Shown: positions 36,791-45,981, numbered from the stretch's first letter. The stretch: DNA of 64,000 bases from Parasediminibacterium sp051861445 (GCA_051861445.1 JBHYCS010000009.1:62001-126000), one strand, 5' to 3'. Translations and numbers: made by a program. Notes: generated by a model not told the origin, from the sequence alone.

Positions 36791-37798
36791 TTAACCAATT
36801 AAGCCAGCCTTACGGCTAATATCAAGCATTCTATCAATTGGTTGTTTAGCAGCTATACGTAAATCTTCATTCATTGTTATTTCTGGCAATTCATATTGCA
36901 TACACAAATACAATTTTTCAAGAGTATTTAGTTTCATGTGTGGACAATCGTTGCAAGCACAATTATTTGTTGGTGGAGCAGGAATGAATGTTTTATGTGG
37001 AGCGTCTTTTTGCATTTGATGTAAAATACCCGTTTCTGTAGCTACAATAAATTCTTGAGCCGAAGAAGCAACAGCATATTTTAATAATTGAGTTGTACTG
37101 CCAATGAAATCAGCAACTTGTAAAACAGCATCTTCACATTCAGGATGTGCAATAACCAAAGCTTTTGGATGTCTAACTTTAAGTTTTGTAATTTTTTCTA
37201 AACTAAAAATTTCATGCACCATACAAGCTCCATTCCACAACAACATGTTTCGTCCAGTTTTTTTATTCAGATATCCACCTAAATTTTTATCTGGAGCAAA
37301 TATTATTTTTTGATCAGCTGGTAAGCTTTCTATAATTTTTTCTGCATTGCTACTTGTACAGATAATATCACTCAATGCTTTAATTTCTGCTGTACAATTA
37401 ATGTAAGAAATTACTAAATGATCTGGATGTTTTTCTTTAAATGCTTTAAATAGAGCAGCAGGTGCAGAATCGGCTAAAGAACAACCTGCATTTAAATCTG
37501 GCAACAATACTTTTTTGGTTGGATTTAAAATTTTAGCAGTTTCTGCCATAAAATGCACGCCAGCAAAAACAATAATATCAGCTGTTGTGCTTTGTGCTTT
37601 TTGTGCCAAGCCTAAACTATCACCAATATAATCTGCCACATCTTGAATATCTGGCTCTTGATAATAATGAGCCAAAACAATTGCATTCTTTTCTTTTTTC
37701 AATTTTTCGATGCTTGCAAATAAATCAATATTGGCATCAACATCTATATTTAAAAAACCGTTTTCTTCAATTGCTATTTTTGCTTGTTCAATGTTCAT
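36791..37798 (-). CDS. nadA: Quinolinate synthase
   Basis: 335 residues, the long NadA type. NadA condenses iminoaspartate and dihydroxyacetone phosphate to quinolinate with a [4Fe-4S] cluster. Candidate cluster Cys residues are in YINCTAEIKALSD, and in the C-terminal NNCACNDCPHMKL. Other family segments are VLAHYYQEPDIQD near the start, FAPDKNLGGYL and VIAHPECEDAV. No nadB or nadC is adjacent. It is the last leftward gene before the proposed origin, starting 1 bp inside its left border. Confidence 0.93.
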   Translation of the reverse strand: MNIEQAKIAIEENGFLNIDVDANIDLFASIEKLKKEKNAIVLAHYYQEPDIQDVADYIGDSLGLAQKAQSTTADIIVFAGVHFMAETAKILNPTKKVLLPDLNAGCSLADSAPAALFKAFKEKHPDHLVISYINCTAEIKALSDIICTSSNAEKIIESLPADQKIIFAPDKNLGGYLNKKTGRNMLLWNGACMVHEIFSLEKITKLKVRHPKALVIAHPECEDAVLQVADFIGSTTQLLKYAVASSAQEFIVATETGILHQMQKDAPHKTFIPAPPTNNCACNDCPHMKLNTLEKLYLCMQYELPEITMNEDLRIAAKQPIDRMLDISRKAGLIG

Positions 37799-38012
37799 AA
37801 CTACCGTAATATATTTATAATAATACCTTATTTATATAACCCAATACTACTATTACAACTGTGGATATCGGGATAACTTACTTACTAACAGACATCAAAG
37901 TTAATTACCTAAGCATTATACACTTCAATTCACAAATAATTCACACCGTGAAACATTTATAAATACCATATTTCTAGTGTTTATAAACAAACGTGTACAA
38001 CACTAAGTAAGT

Positions 38013-38021
38013 TTATTCACA
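38013..38021 (+). promoter_or_regulatory. DnaA-box-like site TTATTCACA
   Basis: Perfect match to the relaxed DnaA box TTWTNCACA and 8/9 to TTATCCACA. A second site, CTATTCACA, begins 13 bp further on the same strand (38026-38034). Confidence 0.55.
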
Positions 38022-38193
38022 AACACTATTCACACATTATTAATGGTGGATTAACAAGGATAAAAAAGCATAAATACTTTTTGCTTAAACTTTTCTGTAC
38101 CATTTCAAAATTTACTTTCCCTGTTTCTATCCACTTTAAAAAACAAAAAAAGAGCGTTTATTCACTATGTTACCAAATTATTAACAACAAGAT

Positions 38194-38202
38194 TGTGAAT
38201 AA
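38194..38202 (-). promoter_or_regulatory. DnaA-box-like site TTATTCACA (reverse strand)
   Basis: Reads TGTGAATAA on the plus strand, the reverse complement of the box at 38013-38021. Perfect match to TTWTNCACA. A near-match, TTATTCACT, lies at 38158-38166 on the plus strand. Confidence 0.55.
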
Positions 38203-38294
38203 TTTTAATCCTTGTTTTTCAGATAAATTAGTTGCACCTTTTTTATATCATTTCAAAAAGCAAAGACTATAAAACAAATAGCTGTATAATTGTT

Positions 38295-38303
38295 TTTTCC
38301 ACA
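38295..38303 (+). promoter_or_regulatory. DnaA-box-like site TTTTCCACA next to the ppiD promoter
   Basis: Perfect match to TTWTNCACA. It ends 1 bp before the -33 TTTG of the ppiD promoter, so bound DnaA could affect that promoter. Confidence 0.5.
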
Positions 38304-38304
38304 A

Positions 38305-38335
38305 TTTGTTCAAAACTATTATTCCCCTATTTTTG
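38305..38335 (+). promoter_or_regulatory. Promoter of the ppiD-like gene
   Basis: TTTG (38305-38308), a 19-bp spacer and TATTTTTG (38328-38335) match the Bacteroidota sigma-ABfr consensus exactly. The start codon is 39 bp after the -7 element. Confidence 0.75.
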
Positions 38336-38374
38336 CCATCCTTAATTTTTTTATACTAATCAATAATTATACTT

Positions 38375-40468
38375 ATGTCTGTTATTCAGAGTATTCGTGA
38401 CAAAGGTGCATGGATTATTACGTTTATCATTGCCCTAGCCTTGCTTGCTTTTATTTTACAAGATTCTTCATTTAGTAGAGGTGGTGGATTTTCATCTACA
38501 ACTACTGTTGGTAAAGTAAATGGTGTAACTATTTCTCGTGCCGATTTTGAAGCTAAATTAGATTTTATTCAAAAAATGTATGGCCAACAAGCAGGAAATA
38601 GAGAACAATTAATTGCGGGTGTTTGGCAACAAGAAGTAGATCAAATAATAATGACTCAAGAATATGAGAAATTAGGATTAAAAGTAACTGCTAAAGAATT
38701 AAGTGATGTTTTATTCGATCCTCAAAATTCACCTTTAAAAAGAGAATTTACCGATCAACAAACTGGTCAATTTAAAGTAGAAGAAGCAAAAGCTGCATTT
38801 GCACAAATTAAAAAAAGCAAAAATGCAGAGCAAATTAAAATGATTGAAGAGGCTTACATTAATCCAACTATTCAACAAACACTTCGTACAAAATACAATA
38901 ACTTATTACAACAATCTGCTTATGTACCAAAATGGTTGGTAGAAAAAACACAAGCAGATAACAATGCTGTGGCTTCTATTTCTTTTGTGGCTGTTCCATA
39001 TGCAACAATAGTAGACTCTACAGTAAAAGTTAGCGATGATGAAATTTTAGCTTACGCAAAAAAACACCATAAAGAATACGATAAAGAAGAAGAATCAAGA
39101 ACTATTAACTATGTTTCTTTCGATGCTACCGCATCGGCTAATGATAGTTCCAATACTTTAAATACGATTAAAACATTAAAAGCAGATTTTGCAGCAACAA
39201 CCGATGTAAAATCATATTTAGGAAAAGTTGGTTCTGAAATAGAATTTTATGATAGCTATTTTAGTAAAACTAAATTGCAACAAGCCAATAAAGATTCAAT
39301 TACAAAATTAGCAGTTGGTCAAACTTTTGGTCCTTATTTAGATGCCAATAATTATGTAATTGCTAAAATGGTAGGAATAAAACAATGGCCAGATAGTGTA
39401 AAAGTTCGTCACATTTTAGTTGCAACAGCAGACCCAAGAAGCGGACAAGTTTTAAAGCAAGATAGTGTTGGAAAAAAACAAATCGACAGTATTGAAGCGG
39501 CAATTGCAGGTGGTGCAAATTTTGAAGCTTTGTGTTTGCAATATTCAGACGATCCTGGTAGTAAAAATAAAGGTGGTGTTTATGATTATTTTCCACAAGG
39601 ACAAATGGTTCCATCATTCAATGATTTTGTATTTGACAAATCTGTAGGAACAAAAGGTGTGGTAAAAACAGATTATGGTTACCACTATATAGAAATTTTA
39701 GGTCAAAAAAATGTACAACCTGCTTATAAAATTGCCTATTTAGCAAAACCAATTATTGCAAGCACCGAAACAGTAAGTGCAGCAAGTACGGCAGCGGCAC
39801 AATTTGCAGCTACATCAAAAAATCAAAAAGCTTTTGAAGAAAATGCTTTAAAACAAAATAAGTCTATTTTACCTTCAGGAGAATTAAAAGCCAATGATAA
39901 CTCAGTAACTGGTTTAGGTGAATCAAGACAATTGGTAAGATGGGTGTACGAAAAAAGTGCAGGTGATGTTTCTGAACCAATAGAAATTGGTGATAAATAT
40001 GTGGTAGCAATTGTTACAAGTATTTCAAAACCAGGATTACCAGCCGTTTCCGTTTTAAGACCTCAAGTTGAAAATATTGTTCGTAACGAGAAAAAAGCGA
40101 AACAAATTATTGATACCAAATTCAAAGGAACTACATTAGAAGTAATAGCAACAAGTGCAGCAACCACTGTACAAAAAGCAGATAGCCTAATATTTACCAA
40201 TGCATTTATACCAGGTGCAGGAATGGAAACAAAAGTGGTAGGTGCAGCGTTTAATAAAGATTTAAAAGGAAAAGTAAGCTCACCAATTGCAGGTACATCT
40301 GGCGTTTATGCAATAAGAGTAGAAAATATTGGAGCAAAAGTGGGTGTTGTAGATGCAGAATCTACCAAACAATCATTATTGCAAAATATTAAAATGGCTA
40401 TGTATAGAGGAAACGATGCTTTAAAGAAAGCAGCAAGCATTACAGATAATAGAAGTAAAATATACTAG
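38375..40468 (+). CDS. PpiD/SurA-like peptidyl-prolyl isomerase, membrane-anchored foldase
   Basis: 697 residues. A cytoplasmic start is followed by one transmembrane anchor (GAWIITFIIALALLAFILQD, residues 11-30), a SurA-N type chaperone domain (about 45-220), a linker, a PpiC-type parvulin domain (about 345-450, from VRHILVAT through YSDDPGSKNKGG to GYHYIEI) and a C-terminal extension. The layout matches PpiD, an inner-membrane periplasmic foldase for exported proteins. It is the first rightward gene from the proposed origin, has its own consensus promoter and is followed by a strong terminator, so it stands alone. Confidence 0.88.
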   Translation: MSVIQSIRDKGAWIITFIIALALLAFILQDSSFSRGGGFSSTTTVGKVNGVTISRADFEAKLDFIQKMYGQQAGNREQLIAGVWQQEVDQIIMTQEYEKLGLKVTAKELSDVLFDPQNSPLKREFTDQQTGQFKVEEAKAAFAQIKKSKNAEQIKMIEEAYINPTIQQTLRTKYNNLLQQSAYVPKWLVEKTQADNNAVASISFVAVPYATIVDSTVKVSDDEILAYAKKHHKEYDKEEESRTINYVSFDATASANDSSNTLNTIKTLKADFAATTDVKSYLGKVGSEIEFYDSYFSKTKLQQANKDSITKLAVGQTFGPYLDANNYVIAKMVGIKQWPDSVKVRHILVATADPRSGQVLKQDSVGKKQIDSIEAAIAGGANFEALCLQYSDDPGSKNKGGVYDYFPQGQMVPSFNDFVFDKSVGTKGVVKTDYGYHYIEILGQKNVQPAYKIAYLAKPIIASTETVSAASTAAAQFAATSKNQKAFEENALKQNKSILPSGELKANDNSVTGLGESRQLVRWVYEKSAGDVSEPIEIGDKYVVAIVTSISKPGLPAVSVLRPQVENIVRNEKKAKQIIDTKFKGTTLEVIATSAATTVQKADSLIFTNAFIPGAGMETKVVGAAFNKDLKGKVSSPIAGTSGVYAIRVENIGAKVGVVDAESTKQSLLQNIKMAMYRGNDALKKAASITDNRSKIY

Positions 40469-40490
40469 TTAACTAATAAGTTCAAAGCTT

Positions 40491-40524
40491 AAAAAATCCA
40501 GACCAATTTTGGTCTGGATTTTTT
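40491..40524 (+). terminator. Rho-independent terminator after ppiD
   Basis: A 15-bp perfect inverted repeat (40491-40505, 40510-40524) with a 4-nt loop and a T6 run, 22 bp after the stop codon. Confidence 0.88.
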
Positions 40525-40604
40525 GTTTTCTTAAACCGAAAACAAACCACTTGGTATAATTGTAGTTTTACACATTGATTGTGAACAAGAATAAGAATTG
40601 AATT

Positions 40605-41129
40605 ATGCAAGAAACAATTGTAAATAAGGTAGCAGAAAGTGGCATTATAACACTCGATTTAGAAGCATTTTACCCAAAAGGAGAAATTGTAGTTTTCGAT
40701 TTAAAAGAATACCTCTTTATGGGACTAATTTTAAAAGAAAAAGATTTTAGAGCTGCTTTACAAACTACCGATTGGACAAAATATACTGATAAATATGTAG
40801 CCATTACTTGTACAGCAGATGCTATAATACCAATGTGGGCAAATATGTTGATAGCTAGTTATTTGCAACCAGTAGCAAAAGACATCGCTTTTGGAAATGA
40901 ACAACAGTTGATTACAAATGTGATTGTAAAACAATTGGCACAAATCAATACAGAAGAATATGAAGATAAAAGAGTAGTGGTAAAAGGATGTGGAGAAATT
41001 GCAATACCTGAAACAGCTTATGTAGAAATTACTCAAAAATTACGACCAGTTGCTAAAAGTATTATGTATGGAGAACCATGTAGCACTGTACCTATTTATA
41101 AAAAGCCAATCACAAAAAATATATCTTAA
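40605..41129 (+). CDS. DUF2480 family protein
   Basis: 174 residues with the DUF2480 pattern: GIITLDLEAFYPKGEIVVFDLKEYLF is the family start (here in parts), then LFMGLILKEKDFR, CTADAIIPMWANML and VVVKGCGEIAIPETAYVEI. The family is found in Bacteroidota and has no known function; it looks like a small cytoplasmic alpha/beta protein with conserved Cys in ITCTADA and KGCGE. It stands between two terminators, so it is a single-gene transcript. Confidence 0.82.
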   Translation: MQETIVNKVAESGIITLDLEAFYPKGEIVVFDLKEYLFMGLILKEKDFRAALQTTDWTKYTDKYVAITCTADAIIPMWANMLIASYLQPVAKDIAFGNEQQLITNVIVKQLAQINTEEYEDKRVVVKGCGEIAIPETAYVEITQKLRPVAKSIMYGEPCSTVPIYKKPITKNIS

Positions 41130-41133
41130 AAAC

Positions 41134-41167
41134 AAAAAAGCTACAGGTTTTTATCTGTAGCTTTTTT
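41134..41167. terminator. Bidirectional terminator
   Basis: A 13-bp perfect inverted repeat (41134-41146, 41155-41167) with A and T runs on either side lies between the convergent DUF2480 and Nfu genes. Confidence 0.88.
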
Positions 41168-41193
41168 TAATGTTAAAACACACTCAAAAAAAC

Positions 41194-41793
41194 TTATTCT
41201 GCTTCTGCAACTACTTCCTTCACCTCAGGAATCATTCTTTTCATCATACCTTCAATACCTGCTTTTAAAGTAATCATGCTGCTTGGACAACCACTACAAC
41301 TACCTTGCAACATTAGATTTACAGTACCTTCATTGTAACTTTTAAATTGTATTGCACCACCATCCATTTCAACAGCTGGTTTTACATAATTTTCTAATAA
41401 TTCTTTCACACGTTTTACAATATCATCATCATCGGCACTAACAGTGTTAGTAGCTTCAGGTTTAATATTGGCAACTTCATCTTCATTTACAACTACACCA
41501 CCATTTTCTAAATAATCTTTCAAAAATTGTTTAATAGTTGGTATCACATCTTGCCAATCTTCTGTATTCGAAGTTTTGGTAAGCGTAATAAAATTACTAG
41601 CTATAAAAACGCTTTTTATAAACGGAAAACTAAATAATTCTTTCGCTAAAGGAGATGGGCTAGCCAAACTTTCATCTGCAAAATCAATGCTTTTTCCAGG
41701 ATACAATAATTTGTTTGCTACAAATTTCATTGTTTCTGGATTGGGTGTCATTTCTGTATAAATACTAATGATTGGATTACCTGTTTTTATCAT
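41194..41793 (-). CDS. Nfu-type Fe-S cluster carrier (NifU C-terminal domain)
   Basis: 199 residues from the ATG at 41793; the frame extends to 41865 but the added residues are unlike the family. Residues about 10-95 are the Nfu N-terminal domain (EMTPNPETMKFVANK, then SPLAKELFSFPFIKSVFI). Residues about 120-195 are the NifU-like domain with the cluster-binding C-x2-C in GSCSGCPSS. It receives and delivers [4Fe-4S] clusters to apo-proteins; the nearby quinolinate synthase and Fe-S oxidoreductase are plausible clients. Monocistronic or with birA upstream (112 bp). Confidence 0.88.
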   Translation of the reverse strand: MIKTGNPIISIYTEMTPNPETMKFVANKLLYPGKSIDFADESLASPSPLAKELFSFPFIKSVFIASNFITLTKTSNTEDWQDVIPTIKQFLKDYLENGGVVVNEDEVANIKPEATNTVSADDDDIVKRVKELLENYVKPAVEMDGGAIQFKSYNEGTVNLMLQGSCSGCPSSMITLKAGIEGMMKRMIPEVKEVVAEAE

Positions 41794-41905
41794 AACCAAA
41801 ATTTTCAATTGTAAAAATAAGAAATGGCAATTTGTAAATATGCAATCGAAGCCGTCAAATTTCAATTAGCGGCGTTTAATTTCGTTAATCGAAAAATGAT
41901 GAATT

Positions 41906-42697
41906 TTATAAAATCCATTCAATTTCACCAAAATGAAACGATTCTTGAGGACCATTTTTTACCAATAATGCTCCTAAATTGTTTACGCCAACAATTTCAC
42001 ATGTAAAACGTGCACTCCCTTTTTTTAGCTGCACCAATTGGTTTTTTTTAAATAAAATGTGGTTGTAAAAAGCAAGTTGTTCGCTGTGTTTGCCTTGAAG
42101 TAATTCGTTAAATCTACGATCTAAGCAAAGGCAAAGTTCTTTAGCCAACGAAACGGAGTTGAAATGTTTTCCAGTAATTTGTTTGAGCGAAACAGGCTTT
42201 TTTGCAAATACATCAAATTCGGTTTGGTTAATGTTGATGCCAATTCCTGCAATACAATATTTCCAATCGTTGCCACGAACAATGTTTTCAATCAATATTC
42301 CTCCTGCCTTTCTGTCACGCCAATAAATATCATTGGGCCATTTTATACTCGTTTCTTCGCCTGCAAAAGCATTAAAAAAATCGTAGCAAGCAGTAGCTAC
42401 ACAAACACTCATGTAAAACTGCTGGTGAATTGATAAAAAGCTACAATCGATAACACAAGAAACAATAATATTATCACCTGCATTCGATAGCCAAGTTTTA
42501 CCATGTTGCCCTTTTCCTGCAGTTTGTTCATGGGCAAAAAAGGCAGCACCATGAGCAGCCAAATTAGCTTGAACCTTGTCAATGGCATAACTATTGGTAC
42601 TATCTACTACGTTTAATTCTATAAAATTACTTCCGATTGTAGAAAATGACTGCTGAGCGGTTATAGGTAACAAAGAAGTGTTATTTTTGAGAATCAA
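41906..42697 (-). CDS. birA: Biotin--[acetyl-CoA-carboxylase] ligase
   Basis: 263 residues with only the catalytic and C-terminal domains; no N-terminal HTH, so it is a ligase and not a repressor (class I). The ATP/biotin loop reads EQTAGKGQHGKTWLS, where E. coli has GRGRRGR. Other segments are SIKWPNDIYWRDRKAGGILIE and IAGIGININQ. It attaches biotin to the carboxylase carrier protein. The first codon of the frame is TTG; no ATG precedes the conserved DSTNSYA segment, so a TTG start is likely. Confidence 0.88.
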   Translation of the reverse strand: MILKNNTSLLPITAQQSFSTIGSNFIELNVVDSTNSYAIDKVQANLAAHGAAFFAHEQTAGKGQHGKTWLSNAGDNIIVSCVIDCSFLSIHQQFYMSVCVATACYDFFNAFAGEETSIKWPNDIYWRDRKAGGILIENIVRGNDWKYCIAGIGININQTEFDVFAKKPVSLKQITGKHFNSVSLAKELCLCLDRRFNELLQGKHSEQLAFYNHILFKKNQLVQLKKGSARFTCEIVGVNNLGALLVKNGPQESFHFGEIEWIL

Positions 42698-42779
42698 AGT
42701 TAAGAGTCAATTTTCTGAGCAACGAAAAATCTCTTATATTTAGCAAAAGGCAAAAAATTATTTCACCTTAATTCCGTTA

Positions 42780-43184
42780 TTGTTGGCAACGCTCTCTGTA
42801 TTAGAAAATCGCACCAAAAGCAATGTAAAACTTGCTAAAAATTCAAAATTATTCAAAACCATTATTAGTGCTATCCAAGATAAAAAAGGGGAACAAATAG
42901 TGAGTTTAGATTTACGAAAAGTTCCTGAAGCGGTTGCAGATTTTTTTGTAATCTGTCAAGCTTCTTCTACCACACAAGTAAAGGCAATTGCAGATTATGT
43001 AGAACATCAAGTAAAAGAAATTTGCAACAAACAGCCGTATAAAAACGAAGGAAAATCAACAGCACAATGGGTGTTGGTAGACTATATAAACATTGTAATT
43101 CATGTAATGCATCCTGATGCAAGAAAGTTTTACAAAATAGAAGATATGTGGAATGATGCACCTATACAAGGGCATGATTTATAG
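42780..43184 (+). CDS. rsfS: Ribosome silencing factor RsfS
   Basis: 134 residues. The RsfS fold is clear: AIQDKKGEQIVSLDLRK, ADFFVICQASSTTQVKAIADYVE, AQWVLVDYINIVIHVMHPDARKFY and the terminal EDMWNDAP. RsfS binds ribosomal protein uL14 and blocks subunit joining when nutrients run low. The frame opens with TTG at 42780 (a second TTG follows directly); no ATG or GTG exists before the conserved core, so a TTG start is likely. It precedes ftsH by 75 bp, an arrangement common in Bacteroidota. Confidence 0.88.
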   Translation: MLATLSVLENRTKSNVKLAKNSKLFKTIISAIQDKKGEQIVSLDLRKVPEAVADFFVICQASSTTQVKAIADYVEHQVKEICNKQPYKNEGKSTAQWVLVDYINIVIHVMHPDARKFYKIEDMWNDAPIQGHDL

Positions 43185-43259
43185 CAACTTTTAACAAAAT
43201 AAAATTGAACATTTAGTTATCAAAAGCATTATTAATAGTATTTAGCAAGTAATTATTTT

Positions 43260-45287
43260 ATGGCACAAGACGATAAACAACCTAATAAATTTCCGTTTAC
43301 CAATTCTGGCGACGAAAAACCTCCAAGAAAATCTCCTAAATTTAATATTTACTGGATTTATGCAATCATATTTTTAGCATTGATTGGTTCTACATTCTTT
43401 AGCAATTTTAGACCAGATGTTGCACAAATAACAGAACGAGAATTTAAAAATGAAATTCTTGCAAAAGGTGATGTAGACAAAGTTGTATTTATTAAAAACA
43501 AAGAAGTTGTTCGTGTTTTTATAAAAGCAGATAGTATTGCTAAAGACTACTATTTAAAAAAGTTTAGAATAAAATTAGATGCCGCTAAAGTAAAAGGTGC
43601 TCCATTATTCGAATTTAAAGTTGCAGAAGCAAAAATATTTTACGACGATTTAGATAAATTCTACGATGCAAACCCTACACTTCAAAGAATTTCGGTTGAA
43701 GTAGATTCTGATCCAGACTGGTATGGACCAACATCTACCATAGTTTCTATTCTAATATTTGTAGGATTATGGGTTTTGTTAATGCGTAAAATGGGTGGTG
43801 CTGGCCCAGGTGGTGGAGGTCCAGGAGGTATTTTCAATATTGGAAAATCAAAAGCTACTTTATTTGAAAAAGGAACCAAAGTAAACATCAATTTTGGCGA
43901 TGTTGCAGGTTTAGATGAAGCCAAAGTAGAGGTAATGGAAATTGTAGATTTTTTAAAAAATCCAAAAAAATATACTGCTTTAGGTGGAAAAATTCCAAAA
44001 GGTGCATTGTTGGTTGGCCCTCCAGGAACAGGTAAAACATTATTAGCTAAGGCAATGGCTGGTGAAGCTCAGGTTCCATTCTTTAGTTTAAGCGGTAGCG
44101 ATTTTGTAGAAATGTTTGTGGGTGTTGGTGCAAGCCGTGTAAGAGACTTATTTAAACAAGCAAGAGAAAAAGCACCATGTGTAATTTTTATTGATGAAAT
44201 AGATGCAATTGGTAGAGCAAGAGGTAAAAATGTGATGATGAGCAATGATGAAAGAGAAAATACCCTTAACCAATTATTGGTTGAAATGGATGGTTTTGGT
44301 GGAGATACTGGTATCATAATTTTAGCAGCAACCAATAGACCAGATGTATTAGATAGTGCTTTGTTAAGACCAGGACGTTTTGATAGACAAATTAGTATAG
44401 ACAAACCAGATGTAAAAGGTAGAGAGGCCATTTTTAAAGTGCATTTAACCCCAATAAAAGTTTCTGAAAAATTAGATGTATATAAACTAGCAGAACAAAC
44501 GCCAGGTTTTGCAGGTGCAGATATTGCCAATGTTTGTAACGAAGCCGCATTAATAGCAGCAAGAAAAAACAAACAAGCTGTAGAAATGATTGATTTTCAA
44601 GATGCCATTGATAGAGTAATTGGTGGTTTAGAAAAGAAAAACAAAATCATTGCTCCACATGAAAAAGAAATTATTGCTTATCATGAGGCTGGACATGCTA
44701 TTTGTGGATGGTTTTTAGAACATGCGTATCCATTATTAAAAGTTACCATTGTTCCAAGAGGTACAGCAGCACTTGGTTATGCACAATACACACCTACAGA
44801 ACAATATTTATACAATACCGATCAATTAATGGATCAAATTTGTATGACATTAGGTGGAAGAGCTAGTGAACAAATTTTCTTCGGAAAAATTTCTACAGGT
44901 GCTAGCAACGATTTACAACAAATTACCAGAATGGCTTATGGTATGGTTACCGCTTATGGCATGAGTGAAAAAATTGGTAATGTAAGTTTTTACGATCCAA
45001 CAACAGAAAATTCATTCACCAAACCATTTAGTGAAGGAACAGGTAAAATAATTGATGAAGAAGTAAAAGCCATTATTGATAAAGCGTACACACTTACTTT
45101 AGCATTGCTAACCGAGAAAAAAGCAGAAGTAGAAATATTGGCTAAAGAATTATTATCAAAAGAGGTATTACACAAAAGTGATGTAGAAACATTGATTGGT
45201 AAAAGACCTTTTGAAGATAAAAAAATATTAGAAGCATCTGAACCAGAAGTGGTAATCGCTCCACCAGAATCTACAATTGTACCTTAA
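43260..45287 (+). CDS. ftsH: ATP-dependent zinc metalloprotease FtsH
   Basis: 675 residues. Two transmembrane segments (about 31-48 and 158-177) enclose a periplasmic domain; a Gly/Pro-rich linker follows. The AAA domain has Walker A GPPGTGKT near 252, IFIDEIDAIG (Walker B) and the second region of homology RPDVLDSALLRPGRFD. The zinc protease motif HEAGH is at 475-479 with the third ligand region further on. FtsH degrades damaged membrane proteins and unstable regulators. It sits in a run rsfS-ftsH-LUD-lpxH with 37 bp to the next gene. Confidence 0.95.
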   Translation: MAQDDKQPNKFPFTNSGDEKPPRKSPKFNIYWIYAIIFLALIGSTFFSNFRPDVAQITEREFKNEILAKGDVDKVVFIKNKEVVRVFIKADSIAKDYYLKKFRIKLDAAKVKGAPLFEFKVAEAKIFYDDLDKFYDANPTLQRISVEVDSDPDWYGPTSTIVSILIFVGLWVLLMRKMGGAGPGGGGPGGIFNIGKSKATLFEKGTKVNINFGDVAGLDEAKVEVMEIVDFLKNPKKYTALGGKIPKGALLVGPPGTGKTLLAKAMAGEAQVPFFSLSGSDFVEMFVGVGASRVRDLFKQAREKAPCVIFIDEIDAIGRARGKNVMMSNDERENTLNQLLVEMDGFGGDTGIIILAATNRPDVLDSALLRPGRFDRQISIDKPDVKGREAIFKVHLTPIKVSEKLDVYKLAEQTPGFAGADIANVCNEAALIAARKNKQAVEMIDFQDAIDRVIGGLEKKNKIIAPHEKEIIAYHEAGHAICGWFLEHAYPLLKVTIVPRGTAALGYAQYTPTEQYLYNTDQLMDQICMTLGGRASEQIFFGKISTGASNDLQQITRMAYGMVTAYGMSEKIGNVSFYDPTTENSFTKPFSEGTGKIIDEEVKAIIDKAYTLTLALLTEKKAEVEILAKELLSKEVLHKSDVETLIGKRPFEDKKILEASEPEVVIAPPESTIVP

Positions 45288-45324
45288 TATATTTGAATGT
45301 AGCAAAAACAGTTGCTAGCAGCAT

Positions 45325-45954
45325 ATGAGTAATGCAAGAGAAAACATATTAAGCAAAATAAGACAGGCATTGGTAAATCCAGTGCCTGTTCCTTTTGCAG
45401 GTGGAAATACCAGCGACCAAGTATTTCAACCATCAACCCAAGAATTAGAAATTGAATTTGCCGAAAATTTTACCAAATTACAAGGTAAATTTTTGTTTTG
45501 TACAAATATAAATGAAGCTGTTGCCAATTTGCTTGCTTTAACCGAAGCCAAACAATGGAAAAATATGTATTGTGTAGAACAAAAATTGCTACAGCAACTT
45601 CATCAAGCAGGTTTTAATAACTGTACAGCAACAAACCTAAACACTTGTGATGCATCTATCACTACTTGTGAATTATTGGTTGCAAGAACAGGTAGCATGA
45701 TACTTTCATCGGCACAAGAAAGCGGCAGAACAACAAGCGTTTACGCACCTGTTCATATTTGCATAGCCTTTACTAGTCAACTTGTTTATGATTTAAAACA
45801 AGGATTACAAATGCTAAAAACAAAATACACCAACAATTTACCATCATTAATAACCTTGGCTACAGGTCCTAGTAGAACAGCCGATATAGAAAAAACATTA
45901 GTTGTGGGTGTACATGGACCAAAAGAAGTATTTTGCTTTTTAATTGATGGATAA
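45325..45954 (+). CDS. LUD-domain protein (LutC/YkgG family)
   Basis: 209 residues of the LUD (lactate utilisation) domain: an N-terminal helix with ENILSKIRQAL, then CELLVARTGSMILSS, GRTTSVYAPVHICIA and GPSRTADIEKTLVVGVHGP, which closes with the typical LutC signature. In Bacillus, LutABC oxidises L-lactate. No lutA or lutB is next to it; the neighbours are ftsH and lpxH. A GlcD-GlcF type oxidoreductase lies 10.6 kb downstream. Its role is open, as isolated LutC copies next to ftsH are known in this phylum. Confidence 0.8.
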   Translation: MSNARENILSKIRQALVNPVPVPFAGGNTSDQVFQPSTQELEIEFAENFTKLQGKFLFCTNINEAVANLLALTEAKQWKNMYCVEQKLLQQLHQAGFNNCTATNLNTCDASITTCELLVARTGSMILSSAQESGRTTSVYAPVHICIAFTSQLVYDLKQGLQMLKTKYTNNLPSLITLATGPSRTADIEKTLVVGVHGPKEVFCFLIDG

Positions 45955-45981
45955 CCTTTTACCTTACTTACGTACAAAAGC

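Larger units (their letters stand above)
37799..38374. other. Candidate chromosomal replication origin (oriC)
   Basis: A 576-bp AT-rich gap without a credible gene between divergent nadA and ppiD. The 7-mer ATTCACA occurs five times in 273 bp (37928, 37939, 38015, 38028 and, reversed, 38194-38200), two pairs spaced 11 and 13 bp. Three sites match the relaxed DnaA box TTWTNCACA perfectly: 38013-38021 (+), 38194-38202 (-) and 38295-38303 (+). TGTGGATAT at 37860-37868 is one base from the strict box. Long AT stretches could unwind. Gene orientation flips here and a parS pair is 8 kb away. dnaA itself is not in the window, which is common in this phylum. Confidence 0.68.

Noticed and set aside
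37941..37953. TCACACCGTGAAA resembling a parS half in the oriC gap
   Set aside because: The core is CACACCGTG and not CACGTG; spacing is wrong for ParB.
38081..38272. 63-residue open frame in the oriC gap
   Set aside because: Composition is like random AT-rich translation, with no conserved motif and an unusual start; the DnaA-box cluster overlaps it.
44069..44572. Long minus-strand open frame inside ftsH
   Set aside because: It is the antisense shadow of the AAA domain; the plus-strand frame is clearly FtsH.
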